From: Uranotaenia lowii
Lineage: Eukaryota; Arthropoda; Insecta; Diptera; Culicidae
Direction: 5' to 3'
Assembly: GCF_029784155.1 (NCBI RefSeq)
Contig: NC_073692.1
Location: 276,063,913 to 276,127,912 of the forward strand
Length of the DNA stretch: 64,000 nt
The translations under genes and the position numbers were made by a program. This document shows, one piece after another, positions 24,561-36,514 of this stretch. The notes beneath the pieces were generated by a model. That model searched no databases. It was not told the DNA's origin and was given only the letters and a program-made list of their open reading frames with translations. Numbering within the stretch: the stretch's first letter is position 1; each line of letters opens with the position of its first letter.

Positions 24561-27090
24561 TTATTCTTTTTGACGAACAGTAACCGTTGATTTTTATTAT
24601 ATCAGATATACTAGAACCGATATACACCACTTAACGAGAAATCGGGAGACACGAATAGCGCTATCTGGCGACAGAAATGGAACTATTACACTGTGAATTT
24701 TTTCGGAGCTTTGATCAGAGATGCCAGGTGTCCTGATTTTTCAATTGACAATCGCAAAAAATGTGGCGTAGCATATAGAAAAGGCGGAAGTAAAATGATT
24801 ACTATTTGAATAAATATGAATTATTAACAGCGCATATTCTTACAATTCCTAAAACGTTGTCTAAACCCTTAAAGCATCGGCAGCGATAAGTGCTATCCCA
24901 GGTGTTAACCCCGGACACATTCTAGGTCCTTTTTTAGCTTTAGCAGTACATTTGCGCACCGGTAACTGCTAAACTGGTTTCCATTTTAGCCACTGGTGAC
25001 GCTTGTTGTTTTTTGATGCTATTTCCTTTTGTTAGCATCTGTCAAATCAGGAGCTGGTCGGTATTCAAATATGGCTGCTGGCTTGCTTTTTCAATACCGA
25101 GGAGCAAGTCTCAAAATTGAGGTTATTATAGCTTTAAAACCTGACCGCTGCTGATACTCTTAAACATCGTGATTGTAATATTCCTATCGATTTAGCGCAA
25201 AGTTTAAAAAAAGAAAGAATGAAAAGGGAACGTTATTAGAATCATAAGCTTTAAGGTCAAGAATTCGTAATAAATGACTAATTTATAATGACTTCATAAA
25301 TAACTAAAAATAAATTGATTTACGACACTCGCCATAAAATCTGCCTGCACAGATTTTAGACTTTTGCATTGCAAATTTCCGCCAACACTTAACGAGAAAG
25401 CAAACAAACTACATATTCTTAATCAAACATTTGCGCCTTTTAGTTTCTTTAAAACAAATTCCATAAATTTTATTTCATCTTTGTCTTTATTTCGAGTTTT
25501 TAACAACGATCCGTTACCTAGAATATGTCATACAAAACGGCAAATCAAAATAAGCGGAAGCTTAATACAAATTTTAAAAGCTTAGCTAAGAGACGAAAAT
25601 TAAATATAGATAAAGTAATAAAAAAATTTAAATTCAAAAATGATTATCATTAATTTTTCCTAGTTATATTTAAACAGTTTTTTGTGTTTTGGAATATAAT
25701 TTGTTTTGCAATAGTAAAAAATAACAAAAACGTTTCATATCAAAACCAATATACATGCCAATACCAATATAATTTCGTCACATTCCATGGTGGGAACAGA
25801 ATTTTTCCTTCTTGGTAATAACAAATGACATGATGCTTAATGTGCACACAGTTTTCGTATTAATTAAAAAAAATGTGCTTAAATTTTGTTTTCTCCTTGA
25901 TAATCGTTTCTGTGAAACTATTTCAGCTGTGATTTTTTATTTGTTTAGATTTTTGTTTTGCTTTCAAGTGCACAAATAAATGATGGGAAAACATTAAGAA
26001 ATATATCGCATTCCGATGATTCATTGCGAATCGAAAGAGTTGTTTTTATTTATTTTAGAACAATTGGTTTGAATTTGAAAGAAAAAACAATTCTGTTGCA
26101 TACCTTTGTCTCAATTAATAAAAAAAAAGATCAATCTGTGCCCTTTCACAATGTTAATCTGGAGTTATCAAAATGCTGATCAGGGATGGCGTTCGAACAT
26201 ATTTTCATCACTTTTTTTGTTTAGTTTAGGAACACATAAAAAAAAAATTCCGCTCATTTAAGAAATGAATTCAAAATTCGCACCACCAGCCTTTACTTCT
26301 TTCATGTTTTTCAGAAGATGTGTCACTAGTCTCTCAGGCATGATTCCAAGTCCATAATCAGAAAACATGGATAATAGTTGTTAGCTTTTTGTTTTTTTGA
26401 AGCACTGGCATTTCTGAAACGCTTTGTTAGCATTAATTTTTTTAATCAATTCATTAATTATAAACACTCAAGAGAGATTATTGTCATGTTATTGCTGGTA
26501 TAATGTCCTTTGACCTAAGATCTGGATTTGATAAATGATCTAACAAACTTTATAGTTTGATAATGATAAACCAATTTGTTTGAAAATGTTCAAATATTAA
26601 CAAGAAAAATCTAGCATGAGACAATAACAATATCATCTTTTAATACGAATCGTTTAAAACCCCATTTTTTGCCAAATTGAAAAGCGACACCCGTCATCTA
26701 GTAAAGAGAAAATAACGATATTTCTACGTTAATTTCGTGATATTTTTTTTCCTTAACTATTATTAGTAAGCAAAATTTTAATAAACAGTTAAGCAGTTGA
26801 CCGATTGAATTTAAAATCTTTTTCTTAAAAAAAAACACGTTATGCGCATCCAAGTCTATGTATTTTTTGAAACAATAAAATTTGTTGGCTTACTAAAATT
26901 TTTATGGTGCAAGAATAGAAACAAACAATTTCATTTATTATAACTGGCATCCCTGATCAAGTCGAATCGGAATACACGCTATTCACAAGTTAGACGAATT
27001 CCTCGAATTTATGCTTCCATTTTGTCCGCTAGAGGATGCTGATGGTGTCGCCTTCTCATTATATGAAGAAAATAAGTGTGGTGAATATTG

Positions 27091-27474
27091 TTTCAATTAT
27101 ATTTGATTATATGCTAGTTTAATGGCATTGCGGTAAACTTTTACGACGAAAATTCTTGATAGAAGAATTAAAGATTGAAATGCAATGACGGATAGGTAAA
27201 GCAGATGTTTAGTAGGAGAAAATTTTATAGAAGTTGAAAATGAGCCAAAAGTATACAAGACAAAAAATTTAGAATGCACTTTTGAAGCTTTTCATAAAGT
27301 ATGCTCTTGGCTCATTTTTAATTTCTATAAAATTTATAAAATTTTCTCCTACTAAACATCTGCTTTATCTATCCGTCATTTCATATCAATCCTTAATTCT
27401 TCTATCAAGAATTTTCGTCGTAAAAGTTCACCGCGATGCCATTCAACTAGCATATAATAAAAATTTGATTGAAG
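27091..27474. repeat. Long inverted repeat with 42-nt loop
   Basis: Arms of about 150-165 bp (27091-27256 and 27299-27474) match at about 92 percent over the inner 150 bp, with one indel of about 10 bp in the right arm. The loop is 27257-27298. A transcript would fold into a long near-perfect hairpin. Small frames seen in both arms are mirror images of each other and not evidence of genes. Confidence 0.93.
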
Positions 27475-27929
27475 ATTTGAAATTTTGATTGAAGAGTGGA
27501 ATACCTCGCTTGCTTTTCCTGGACTCTCATGGGGGAATAAGATTGCTAGAATATTCCAGCACGTCTTCGGACCGGGCAAATCTGGAATATTTTATTTTAA
27601 AACCCGGCAAAATCCGGACATTTAATTTCAAAATTGTCAACCCAAAATCCAGGCAATATTCGAGCAAATTAAGCCGAAACCCAAAAATTTCTCAACAAAA
27701 ATCAAAAAGAAAAACACTATAATCATTTGTTTTCATCAAAAAATATCAGCAGATTTGAAATCAGATTTATTTAATTCGAGAGAATTACTCTTTGCAATTT
27801 TGATAAAACTAACTTAAAATTTTTGGACGCATGAGAAAATTTGGAGAACTCAAATTGCATCTTTGTCTGATTATGCTAATAAAGTGAATAAGTCCGAAGA
27901 AAAATACTACGAAATTTAGGCAATCAGAC

Positions 27930-29390
27930 CGACATTTTCTTAAATTTTGTGCAAATATTTGGGCAAGTCCGTTCGATGAATAATTAACGCACAAGTTTAC
28001 TTTTTTTTGGACGTAGCAATTGGCGTTGAGGACCAAAAATATGAAAAAGGGTGCGACATAAGATTAGTACCACTTGTGTTCTTCCACAAAAACAAGATTA
28101 TTTTTAAAAATTTACTGTGTAAAAGTGAAAAATTATGCTTGTACGAATAATTTGAATAGAAAACTGCATTTCAAGGAGTTTTCTTGAATTCCAAAAATTT
28201 TCAAAGGTTTCAAAAGCGGGTTTGAAAAGGTGCTCTTCTAGAACTAAGGAATTTGATATTTGAGCTGCGATTCTTTACCAAACTACTTACTTTCTTCATC
28301 TAAATGACGTGAAATGATGAAACAAAAATTTTGGGTTTGTATTGAATCAGAAAAAAATAGGTTGGAATTCAAAAACTTAGATTTTTCTCAGTAAACCACA
28401 CTTTTTTCAGTTCTAAGTTGTAGATGACAGCACTATCTTACGTTAAAACCAAATTAGGTCTCAATATTGATTTTCCAGGACTTTTTAGGCCTATATTCAT
28501 CATGTAGAGATAGATTTCCAACACAGCTTTTTTGGAGTTCACGCTGCAAAAAGCTTTTCCGGGTTTGCAAAAAATCACCAGCAACAAGAATGTACAACCG
28601 CTAACATTCATGTTCATCTCAATTTCCAATTTAATTGCAAATCATACCAATAATACTGCTAGCCGTCTGGTCTGTCAAGCTCCATCGGAAAGTACAACAT
28701 TATTCTGATTATCGGTCCAAAAAATTCAATTTTAGTGGCCTTGCTATTCTAAATTTTTGGTTTAGTGATTTAAGAATTTCCAAGGCGTTTACTCGATACC
28801 AAGAACCTATTTTTTTCTTGACCAAAATAATCCAGCACACCTGAATTAATTCCGAATATTCAAAAATGGGCCTAAATTTGGTTTAACTGCAAGATAGTAC
28901 TGCCATCTATAACTTTAAACTAGAGAAATAGTGTTTGACTATTCAAAAACATTGGTATTTTTGATTTGAAGCCTGTTTTGGGATTCAAATTCAGCCTAAA
29001 ATCTATCTTTAGTAAATTGCATCGCACTTGTGAATGTTAATGAAGAAATCGAACAGTTTCATAAAGTATTGTAGCTCAAATATCAGATTCCTTAACGCTA
29101 GAGGAGCATCTCATAAAACCCCCTGTTTAAACCTTTGGAATTCTAGAAAACACCTTGAAATGCAGTTGTTTGTTCAAATTATTTGTAGAAGCATAATTAT
29201 TCATAATTAAACAGAACATTTTAAGAAATAATTTTGTTTTTGTTGAAAAACACAAGTGGCACTATTCTTATGTCACACTCTTTGTTATATTTTTGGTCCT
29301 CAACGTCAATTTCAACGTCCAAAAAAAGTAAACTTATGCTCTAATTATCCGTTAAACAATTCAAAATGAATTGTAGAAGAAAATGATGGT
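27930..29390. repeat. Large imperfect inverted repeat, about 1.45 kb
   Basis: 27985-28460 and the reverse complement of 28880-29350 align along their length at about 75-80 percent by eye. Anchors are ACGTTGAGGACCAAAAATAT-type sequence near 28020 and 29305, and AACTGCATTTCAAGG near 28165 and 29155. About 400 bp of unique sequence lies between. The outer ends fade near 27930 and 29390, and no target duplication was identified. Confidence 0.88.
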
Positions 29391-29941
29391 GATTTTCAAT
29401 CATTCATATTCTAACAAGCAAAACACATAGTGATACTGTTCTTATTTCACTCACTGAAGTATTTAGCTATGAATGTAGCATCTAAATTCTGGCAAAGAGC
29501 TAAAAGACGCAAAGCTATCACGTGGGAGACTCATGGTATCGGAAGATTCATTTTTAAAAATCATCGATACCTACCATATCGGACTGAAAAAGCGAATATG
29601 ATTGACCGGAATTGAGATCATGAAGTTGGCTGTTCCTCGATCATAAAATTTGTTTAATATTTTGTCAAAGAAATTGGAAAGTTATAAATGAATAAGACAA
29701 ACAAATCACACAAAATTTAGTTTTTCAAAATTGATAAAGTTTTGTAAATTTTCAATGAGAACATGTACTTTTTTTATTTTAAAATGTAGAATTTATTTTA
29801 GCTGGAATATTACAGGATAAACTTTGAATTTTTTGTATCACTGAGAACTTCGACAGTTACACGGTTCAAGCTCAGACAAAAGTCGGAACATAATCCGGCT
29901 AGCAAGTTAAACACAATTTTTTGTCTAAATATTTGACAAGG

Positions 29942-30093
29942 ATGTGGCGCTGCACTTTAACAGTTCTTTCAGTTTTTTTGTTTCATTTGGCGCCGGCCGC
30001 CTCCGTGTCGGTCGATGTGGAGGCGTGCCGCTTTGCTTGCACTTCATTCATCGTAGCCGGACAGAGGCTCTTGTCAAGATGCATGGACCCAGG
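29942..30093 (+). CDS. Candidate first coding exon with signal peptide
   Basis: An ATG at 29942 opens about 51 codons. The start is MWRCTLTVLSVFLFHLAPAA, a short polar head and hydrophobic core with small residues (AASVS), as expected for a secreted-protein signal. It continues with four later cysteines (CRFAC, SRC and so on). The frame meets TAG at 30095, but just before it CCAGG-GTAGGT (GT at 30094) is a reasonable splice donor. The segment sits in a GC-richer island (29940-30440) unlike the AT-rich surroundings, and I found no repeat copy of it. I do not recognise the family. It could be exon 1 of a secreted protein, or a chance frame in a non-coding island. No downstream exon was identified. 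Confidence 0.35.
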
Positions 30094-30860
30094 GTAGGTA
30101 CGAACAACTCTTGGCGTGATAATAACTTCAAGATGGCACAGCGCGCAGGAATATTTGCTCTAGGTTCCTCCTGGCTCTAGCAGCAAGGTGCCAGAACTTG
30201 GCAAAGTGGACATTTCTCTTCTTTAGCTATCGAGAAGTTTGGCAGCGCGTTTAATAAAAAGAGCAAACAAAAGTTCAAAACTTCTTCACTCTATTGGCGA
30301 TGGAAGATAGGGAACACTTTGTGCCGGTGCGCCGAGGGATCGACCGGAGTGAGAGACCAAGGCTTCTTCCCAGGCTTCGATGCAGTCAATAAAATTCGAC
30401 TTCCGGAGCAGCGAACGTTCGGTCCCAGCTGGTAGGGTTTGTTTATTCTCCATAAAAGTTGCCAGGATGACGGAAACGTTTGTTTACCATATATTTTTTT
30501 TTTTAATATTATTTGTTTTGGTTTCAATCCATAAATGGCAAACATCGTATGAAATTTTCAAAAAGTAAAGTTAAAGTCAAGATTACCGTTAACATGAATA
30601 AGAAGCACTTGGTATCAGGTCATTTACAATATTCGAAATCTTCATGAAAAAACAACGTACGAAATTGGTAAAAATATGACACATTCCACCGTGAGGTGAA
30701 ATCGCTTTTCCGGACTTTTCTGCATTGTTATCATTCTAGAAGTCAACCAATTTACTTAAACATGAAAAAAAATTGTAGCAAACGGTCCCAAATTGAATTT
30801 CCTTCAAAATGAATATAATTTGGTCATTTTAAAATTTAAGTTGTTTTTGTTGTGATTAAT
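30094..30860. other. GC-richer island, then AT-rich DNA
   Basis: To about 30440 the composition stays GC-richer, with possible but unproven coding potential. After that it is ordinary AT-rich sequence. No frame is persuasive. Confidence 0.4.
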
Positions 30861-30867
30861 TACTTTT

Positions 30868-31658
30868 GTGACGTGAATTCTAACGTGAATTGTGACGCTA
30901 GAATTAACCACTTCGGACTTAAGTACCTACGCACCTCTTTGATTTCCTGTTCTCTCTGTGGAAATAGAATATTGGTGTTTTCAAGTAAGTTGTAAAGAAA
31001 ACAATTACCCACAATTTGATGTGCTTAACTTCTCAATTGAACAACAACGAACGAGGTTATGAGGTTATTTGAAGTAGTGACGTGAATTCACTCAGTTTAA
31101 ACAGAACAGGGTAGTTGACTGAATTCACGTCACGAAATATAAGGTTATACTGAACCATTGTTTGGAGTCTTCAAATTTTATGTACACTTTCAAAAACGAT
31201 ATTTTGTTGATCCGACTTTTACAATCATAAATTTTCAGTATCTGCACCTAACTTTTTCCTTATTTTGATTGGCACTTGAATAGCAACATATTGAGGGATC
31301 ATATGTTAAAATTACTACTGTCTTCATTTAAATTTCATTTTTATTTGAAAATAATGAACTTATTAAAAAATCAACTAAATAATGCTCGATTTGTAAAAAT
31401 CCGACCATCTGGAGGGTCAAAACAGCTTTCAGAGCACATTTTTCATATAAAATTTGACAAAAAAAATCAAATTTTGTGACGAGAATTCACTCATTCGCGC
31501 TGTTATAACTCAGCTAGATACCAACTGATTTCTATAAATTTTAGAGTTTTAGAATCGTCTTATCATTTTCAAAGAAAATCTCACTTTTTCAATAAAAAAA
31601 GTCAGAGTTTTCTCATAAAATTAAAAACTTCCCATTTTTTGTGACGTGAATTCACTCA
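30868..31658. repeat. Recurring motif GTGACGTGAATTCACTCA
   Basis: Occurs at 30868-30880 (partial), 31077-31094, 31116-31133 (inverted, one mismatch), 31476-31493 (one change) and 31641-31658. The last two lie 165 bp apart in similar context. The motif is nearly palindromic and contains a TGACGT core. The pair at 31077-31133 can form an 18-bp hairpin with a 21-nt loop. Confidence 0.85.
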
Positions 31659-32639
31659 TTTGCGACTGTTTTTGTTCGTTTTTCAAACCAACTGCATTGG
31701 ATATAAACAAATTCTTTTTACTATAAAACGAAGCCATGTTTTTTGACTTCTGAACATACTAAAAATATTTCCAAAAAAAAATCATCCATATATCAAAATT
31801 AATGATTTTGTAAAAGTTGTCAAAAACACCACTTTTTTAACACAAATACTGATTTTCAAAATCATCTAAAACGTGTGTAAAAATTTTTTTTTCTCTTTTT
31901 CCGTTGGTTTTGTGTGATTTAAATTATCAAAATTTTAGACAATTTTGAAATTTTTTGATACGCGAACGGATAAAAATCACTTTTGAGCGGAACAAGCGCG
32001 TGGAATGTGTCATATGTTTTTGGAAAGATTTTATTAAACTTCTAAGGGAAATACATAAAAAAATGCTGTTTTGATGAATTTTCTAATTTTTTGGTTAGTA
32101 CTTCCCTTCATCACAATAGTACCATCAACCGTATTGACCATTTTTTCCATATCAAATCATGATTTGCTTGAATTATTTGGCACAAATTCACTTTTTATCT
32201 TTTATCTTTTATTTTTAACTTTTTGGAGTTCAATAACTGTTTTTTATGTATGATTTTTTGTCTGATAAAGTACGGATAAAAAAATTAAAACGAAATTATG
32301 TTTGTTACTACAGATTCCGATCGTTTTTGGTATCAGTTCATTTTGGCAACATCTACAAAAAAAATATAAAGTACAACTAAAAACTATGAAATTCTGGCAA
32401 AAATGATGAAAATTTCATAAACTAAAAACGAGTTTAAACAAAAGAATATTAATGACGAAAAATACCTAAACATTTATGGAAAATGAAATATGAAAAAAAA
32501 GTGTAAAAGTCATCAAAAACATGATAAGACTCAAAATTATGTTAATTATAATGATGATAGTTTTTTTTTGTAATATTAGGTGAAAAAAAAAAGTTGAAAA
32601 AAATCTGTTCAATTTTGGCAACACAAAATGTTTGGGCGT
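31659..32639. other. AT-rich DNA, nothing supported
   Basis: Short frames only, with long A and T runs. Confidence 0.5.
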
Positions 32640-32950
32640 GGGGTAAGATTGGTCATTTTTTTTTAATTTTTTCGATTATTATTCCTGTTTAGGGGAATGT
32701 GGCATGTCTCACATTTAAATCCAGTACTGGACTCCTATGAACGTAATACATGGTTGCAGAAATTTATTAGACTACTTTAAATTTTATTTAAAAATCTATA
32801 TCTATATCTCAATTAAGAATTTGATGCTTTGGGGTAACACTGGTCAGTCTTTATTTTGACGGCTTTAACAAGTTTTCTTGATCATTAAGGACACAAAACA
32901 CCTTCATAATATTTTGAAATTCTAGCTTATCAATATCTAAGGCAGTTCGG
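32640..32950 (+). repeat. Dispersed repeat, copy A
   Basis: Aligns with the reverse complement of about 44560-44790. Shared features are TGCTTTGGGGTAAC then GGTCAGTCT, and TTTTCTTGATCATTAA. Non-coding and old. Confidence 0.75.
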
Positions 32951-33599
32951 AACAAACTCGAATGTTATAAAATTAAACAAGAAACTTTACAAAATTGAAC
33001 GCAACACTTTCGGTGGTTCAAAGATACTAAATTTGCAACTTTTGGTCCAGTGAATACTGAGATAATCAATGCAGAATTTCGGTGTTTCGTGGTTTAGATT
33101 TCTTCGAGGTCCAAAAAACTAACATCGCGGTCCAAAAAAAAACCAACATCGCGGTCCTTAATGTGTTAAGGCTGAACAACAATTAAAATCGAAAGATGGA
33201 CAATGATGCTGCATAAATTAAGGGGCATAATTTTTTAACACAACTTATACAATTTCAACTACGAAAAAAATTTGCCTTCTTTCAATTCACTAGGTCCTTG
33301 CACTACTCCCCTGTAAGTTTTTCCTTCAAATTTTACCATTTGAAAGAGTTTCTAGCCTTATGTCCAAGACTGCCTTGCTCTTGGAAAATTCAATTTCTAA
33401 AAAAAAAAGCTTATTCTCTACTCAAATCAAACAAGCACAATCTTCCAAACTCTTTTGCAAATTCAAATATTTTAACCTTTGATGAAAATAAATCAAATTT
33501 ATAAAAGAAAAGTAAAATATTAAAATTTTTCTGAACCAATTTGCTATATGAAACTTGTACCAAATAAATGATTTCAGTCTGAAATTTTTCATTTAAAAA

Positions 33600-34720
33600 A
33601 ACTGCAATTATTAAAAAGTTAAATAAAACAGGGGAAAATAAAGGATTTTGTGCGGATTTGTTAGGTGAAGATCAGTTACAAGTTTTTTATCAGCTAATAT
33701 TTACCATAAAGAATCAATTTCGTAATAAAAATTCTGCGGATGATCTTTTTAACAAAAATTGGATTTTTTTTTCATAAAACAAAATTAACCAAATCCTATT
33801 TCATACTTGTAATTTTCAGCTGAATTGAGTGTACCAACAAATTTTGATTTAAGATTTCAAATCTGTAAATTGAATTGGAAATTTTTAAGGTCATGATCTC
33901 TTGAAGCACTCAAAAAATTATTGTAAAACAAGCTGAATATGGATTCTGAAACTTTATTCAAAAATTGAATCTTCAGTCAGTTTTGGAATTTCTTTAAGAT
34001 TTCTGAAATTTACAAAAAAAAACCCGAATCTTAATTCTAGATCAAAATTTTATGAGCCAAGTTTTAGAGCCCTTATTTATGAATCTTTTATTTAAGGTCT
34101 TTAGTTCTGGTTTCATCTAAATTCATTTTTAAATAATTTATTTTAATTCTGTATTGTGAATCTGAATAAGAATACATGAATTTCATAAGATGAATCTGAA
34201 CCTGAGTTTCAAATTTTGGATCGCCATTAAGAAGCTAAAAACGTTAGAAGTTTGTGTAAGAATTAAGTTTAAGAACTCTGAATTCGAATATAATTTTTTT
34301 TTCATATTCTGGAAACTATTATAAAAATATTAAACATGTATAAGATCTCGAATTAAATATTTAATTTTGATACGATATGAAATAACATTTGAACCAGGAT
34401 CCTAAAGCAGCTTTTTATTTCCAATTTCTTATGATTATTCGAACTGAATATATAGAACCCTAAACTGGATACTCAATTCGAAATACGATAATAGAATTAC
34501 AACTTTTGTTATAGAAATTTGGAACCAGAACCTTCAATATGGGTTTAATTAAATTTAAAATTTTATATTTAGACCTGAATTTCGATGAACATGACAGAAA
34601 ATTTTGAAGAAAAACTTAAACAGATTTTTTTACTTGGGGTGGATTTTTGAGGTTATGGCATTAGTATAGATTGTTACTCTTGAAAAACCTTACAAATTAT
34701 AAAAATAGAGAAAATGAAAA
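33600..34720 (-). repeat. Large diverged repeat family R1, copy
   Basis: The reverse complement aligns with 47740-49500 over more than 1 kb. Anchors are AATAATCATAAGAAA, TTCAGATTCACAATACAGA and CAATTCAGCTGAAAAT. Non-coding in both. Family unknown. Confidence 0.8.
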
Positions 34721-35090
34721 TGGAACGAGTAGAAGGGCCATAATCCATAACAGTAGTTCAGATAATGCTATGATACGTTAAAAGCATGCTGATAAAAGTT
34801 ACTCAGAAACATGAAATCTGGTTTGGTGAAGAACATTAAATCACTGATGAAATCAAATTGTAGTCAAACTTGTCGTTAAATTACTCTTTTCCTCAGTAAA
34901 TGTATTTGAAATTTTTGGTGTTCCAAAAAACAACCCCATCCCAAATACTAAAAAATGACTAAAAAAAATATGATAAAAGTTTCCCCAAGTTACCGTATTG
35001 TGTTTTGACATAAGATTTATCTAATAGCTTGAAATGCATTTAAATTTTTAAGTTTTAAACTCAGTGTGTATTTCAATAAGTGGATCATTT

Positions 35091-36505
35091 GAGGCTGGGT
35101 CATTCGGCCGAAAGTCATGAGGCCGAAAGCCATTCGGCCGAAGGTCATTTGGCCGATGGACGTTAGGCCGAATGGGTTATCTGGCCGAATAGGCCACTAG
35201 GCCGAATGAATAACCCATTCGGCTTAGTGGCCTATTCGGCCAGATAACCCATTCGGCCTAACGTCCATCGGCCAACGGTTAACCAGCCGAAGACTGTTAG
35301 GCCGAAAGGATGTTCGGCCGAATGGTCACTAGGCCGAATTATCATTAGGCCGAAAGGTCATAAGACCAAATGGTTATTAGGCCGAATGGTCATCAGGGCG
35401 AATGGTCGCTAGGCCGAATGGTCAATTGGCCGAAGGGTCATTAGGCCGAATGATCGTTAGGCCGATTGGTCATTTGGCCGAATGGTCATTAGGCCGAATG
35501 GTCCTTAGGCCGAATGGTCATAAGGCCGAACGATCATTTGGCCGAATGGTCATTAGGCCGAATGGTCATTAGGCCGAATGGCCATAAGGCCGAATCATCG
35601 TAAGGCCGAATGGTCATTTGGCCGAATAATTACCAATCCGAATGGTCATTAGGCAAAATGGTCGTTAGGCCGAATGTATGCCAGGCTGATAAGACATGTC
35701 AACGCTTGTTTGCATGTTGGGGCAAATGGTTAGGCCGAATGGTCTGTAGGCAGAATGGCTGTTAGGCCGAAAAGACAATAGGTCAAATGTTCGTAAGGCC
35801 GAATGGTCATCAGGTCGAATGGTTGTAGGACCGCATGGACGATAGGCCAAATGGTCGCAAAGCCGAATGGTCGAATCCGGCCTTGCATCCATTCGGCCTG
35901 ATGACTATTCGGCCCATTGACCATTCGGCCTTATGAACATTCGGCCTATCGCCCATTCGGCCAAACTACTATTCGCCCCAAAATGCAAACAAGCGTTAAT
36001 ATGTCTTATCGGCCTGGCATTCATTCGGCCTTACGACCATTCGGCCTAGTGACCATTCGGTCTAACGACCTTTCGGCCTAACGACCTTTCGGCCTTGCGA
36101 CCTTTCGGCCTTGTGACCATTCGGCCTTACGATCATTCGGCCTAATGACCATTCGGCCAAATAACCATTCGGCATTATGGCTATTCAGCCTTACGACCAT
36201 TCGGCCAAATGACCATTCGGCCAAATGACCATTCGGCCTAATGACCATTCGGCCTTATGGCCATTCGGCCTTACGACCATTCCGCCTAGCGACCATTCGG
36301 CCTATCGTCCATTCGGTCTATCGTCCATTCGGCTTGATGACCATTCGGCCTTATAATATTCGGCCAAATAACCTTCGACCTAATGTCCCATTCGGCCTAT
36401 TGTCCTATTCGGCCGAACATCCTTCGGCCTTTAACCCATTTGGCCAAGCGACCTTCGGCCTAACATCTTTCGGCCTATCGGCCTTCGGCCGAATGTCCGA
36501 GCCCC
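35091..36505. mobile_element. Foldback-like transposon with tandem-repeat arms
   Basis: 1415 bp made almost wholly of 16-bp units, GGCCGAATGGTCATTA and variants. They read one way up to about 35885 and the opposite way after it. The outer ends are inverted: GAGGCTGGGTCATTCGGCC on the left against GGGGCTCGGACATTCGGCC on the right (three mismatches). GGATCATTT flanks both sides (35082-35090, 36506-36514), a 9-bp duplication as known for Drosophila FB elements. A non-satellite landmark (CGCTTGTTTGCAT) is mirrored at 35687-35724 and 35974-36013. No transposase is present. Confidence 0.88.
35151..35273. repeat. 57-bp-arm hairpin inside the Foldback element
   Basis: Arms 35151-35207 and 35217-35273 are inverted with one mismatch around a 9-nt loop. 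This local inversion lies inside the left arm and is separate from the main centre of symmetry near 35885. Confidence 0.93.
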
Positions 36506-36514
36506 GGATCATTT

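Larger units (their letters stand above)
20051..27090. other. AT-rich DNA, only repeats listed separately
   Basis: Apart from the repeats listed separately, nothing coding is evident. 21200-21545 and 22160-22310 are GC-richer patches of unknown nature. CAGAGATGCCAGG near 24723 resembles a hAT-type end without a partner. Confidence 0.4.

Noticed and set aside
26178..26958. GATCAGGGATG with inverted GCATCCCTGATC 770 bp apart, as hAT ends
   Set aside because: Only about 11 matching bases, no 8-bp target duplication and no further inner match.
27097..27488. Two similar small proteins in opposite orientation
   Set aside because: The similarity follows from the inverted repeat itself; the residues are AT-driven and no domain is seen.
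35091..36505. CRISPR-like array
   Set aside because: Units are contiguous 16-mers without unique spacers, in a eukaryotic context.
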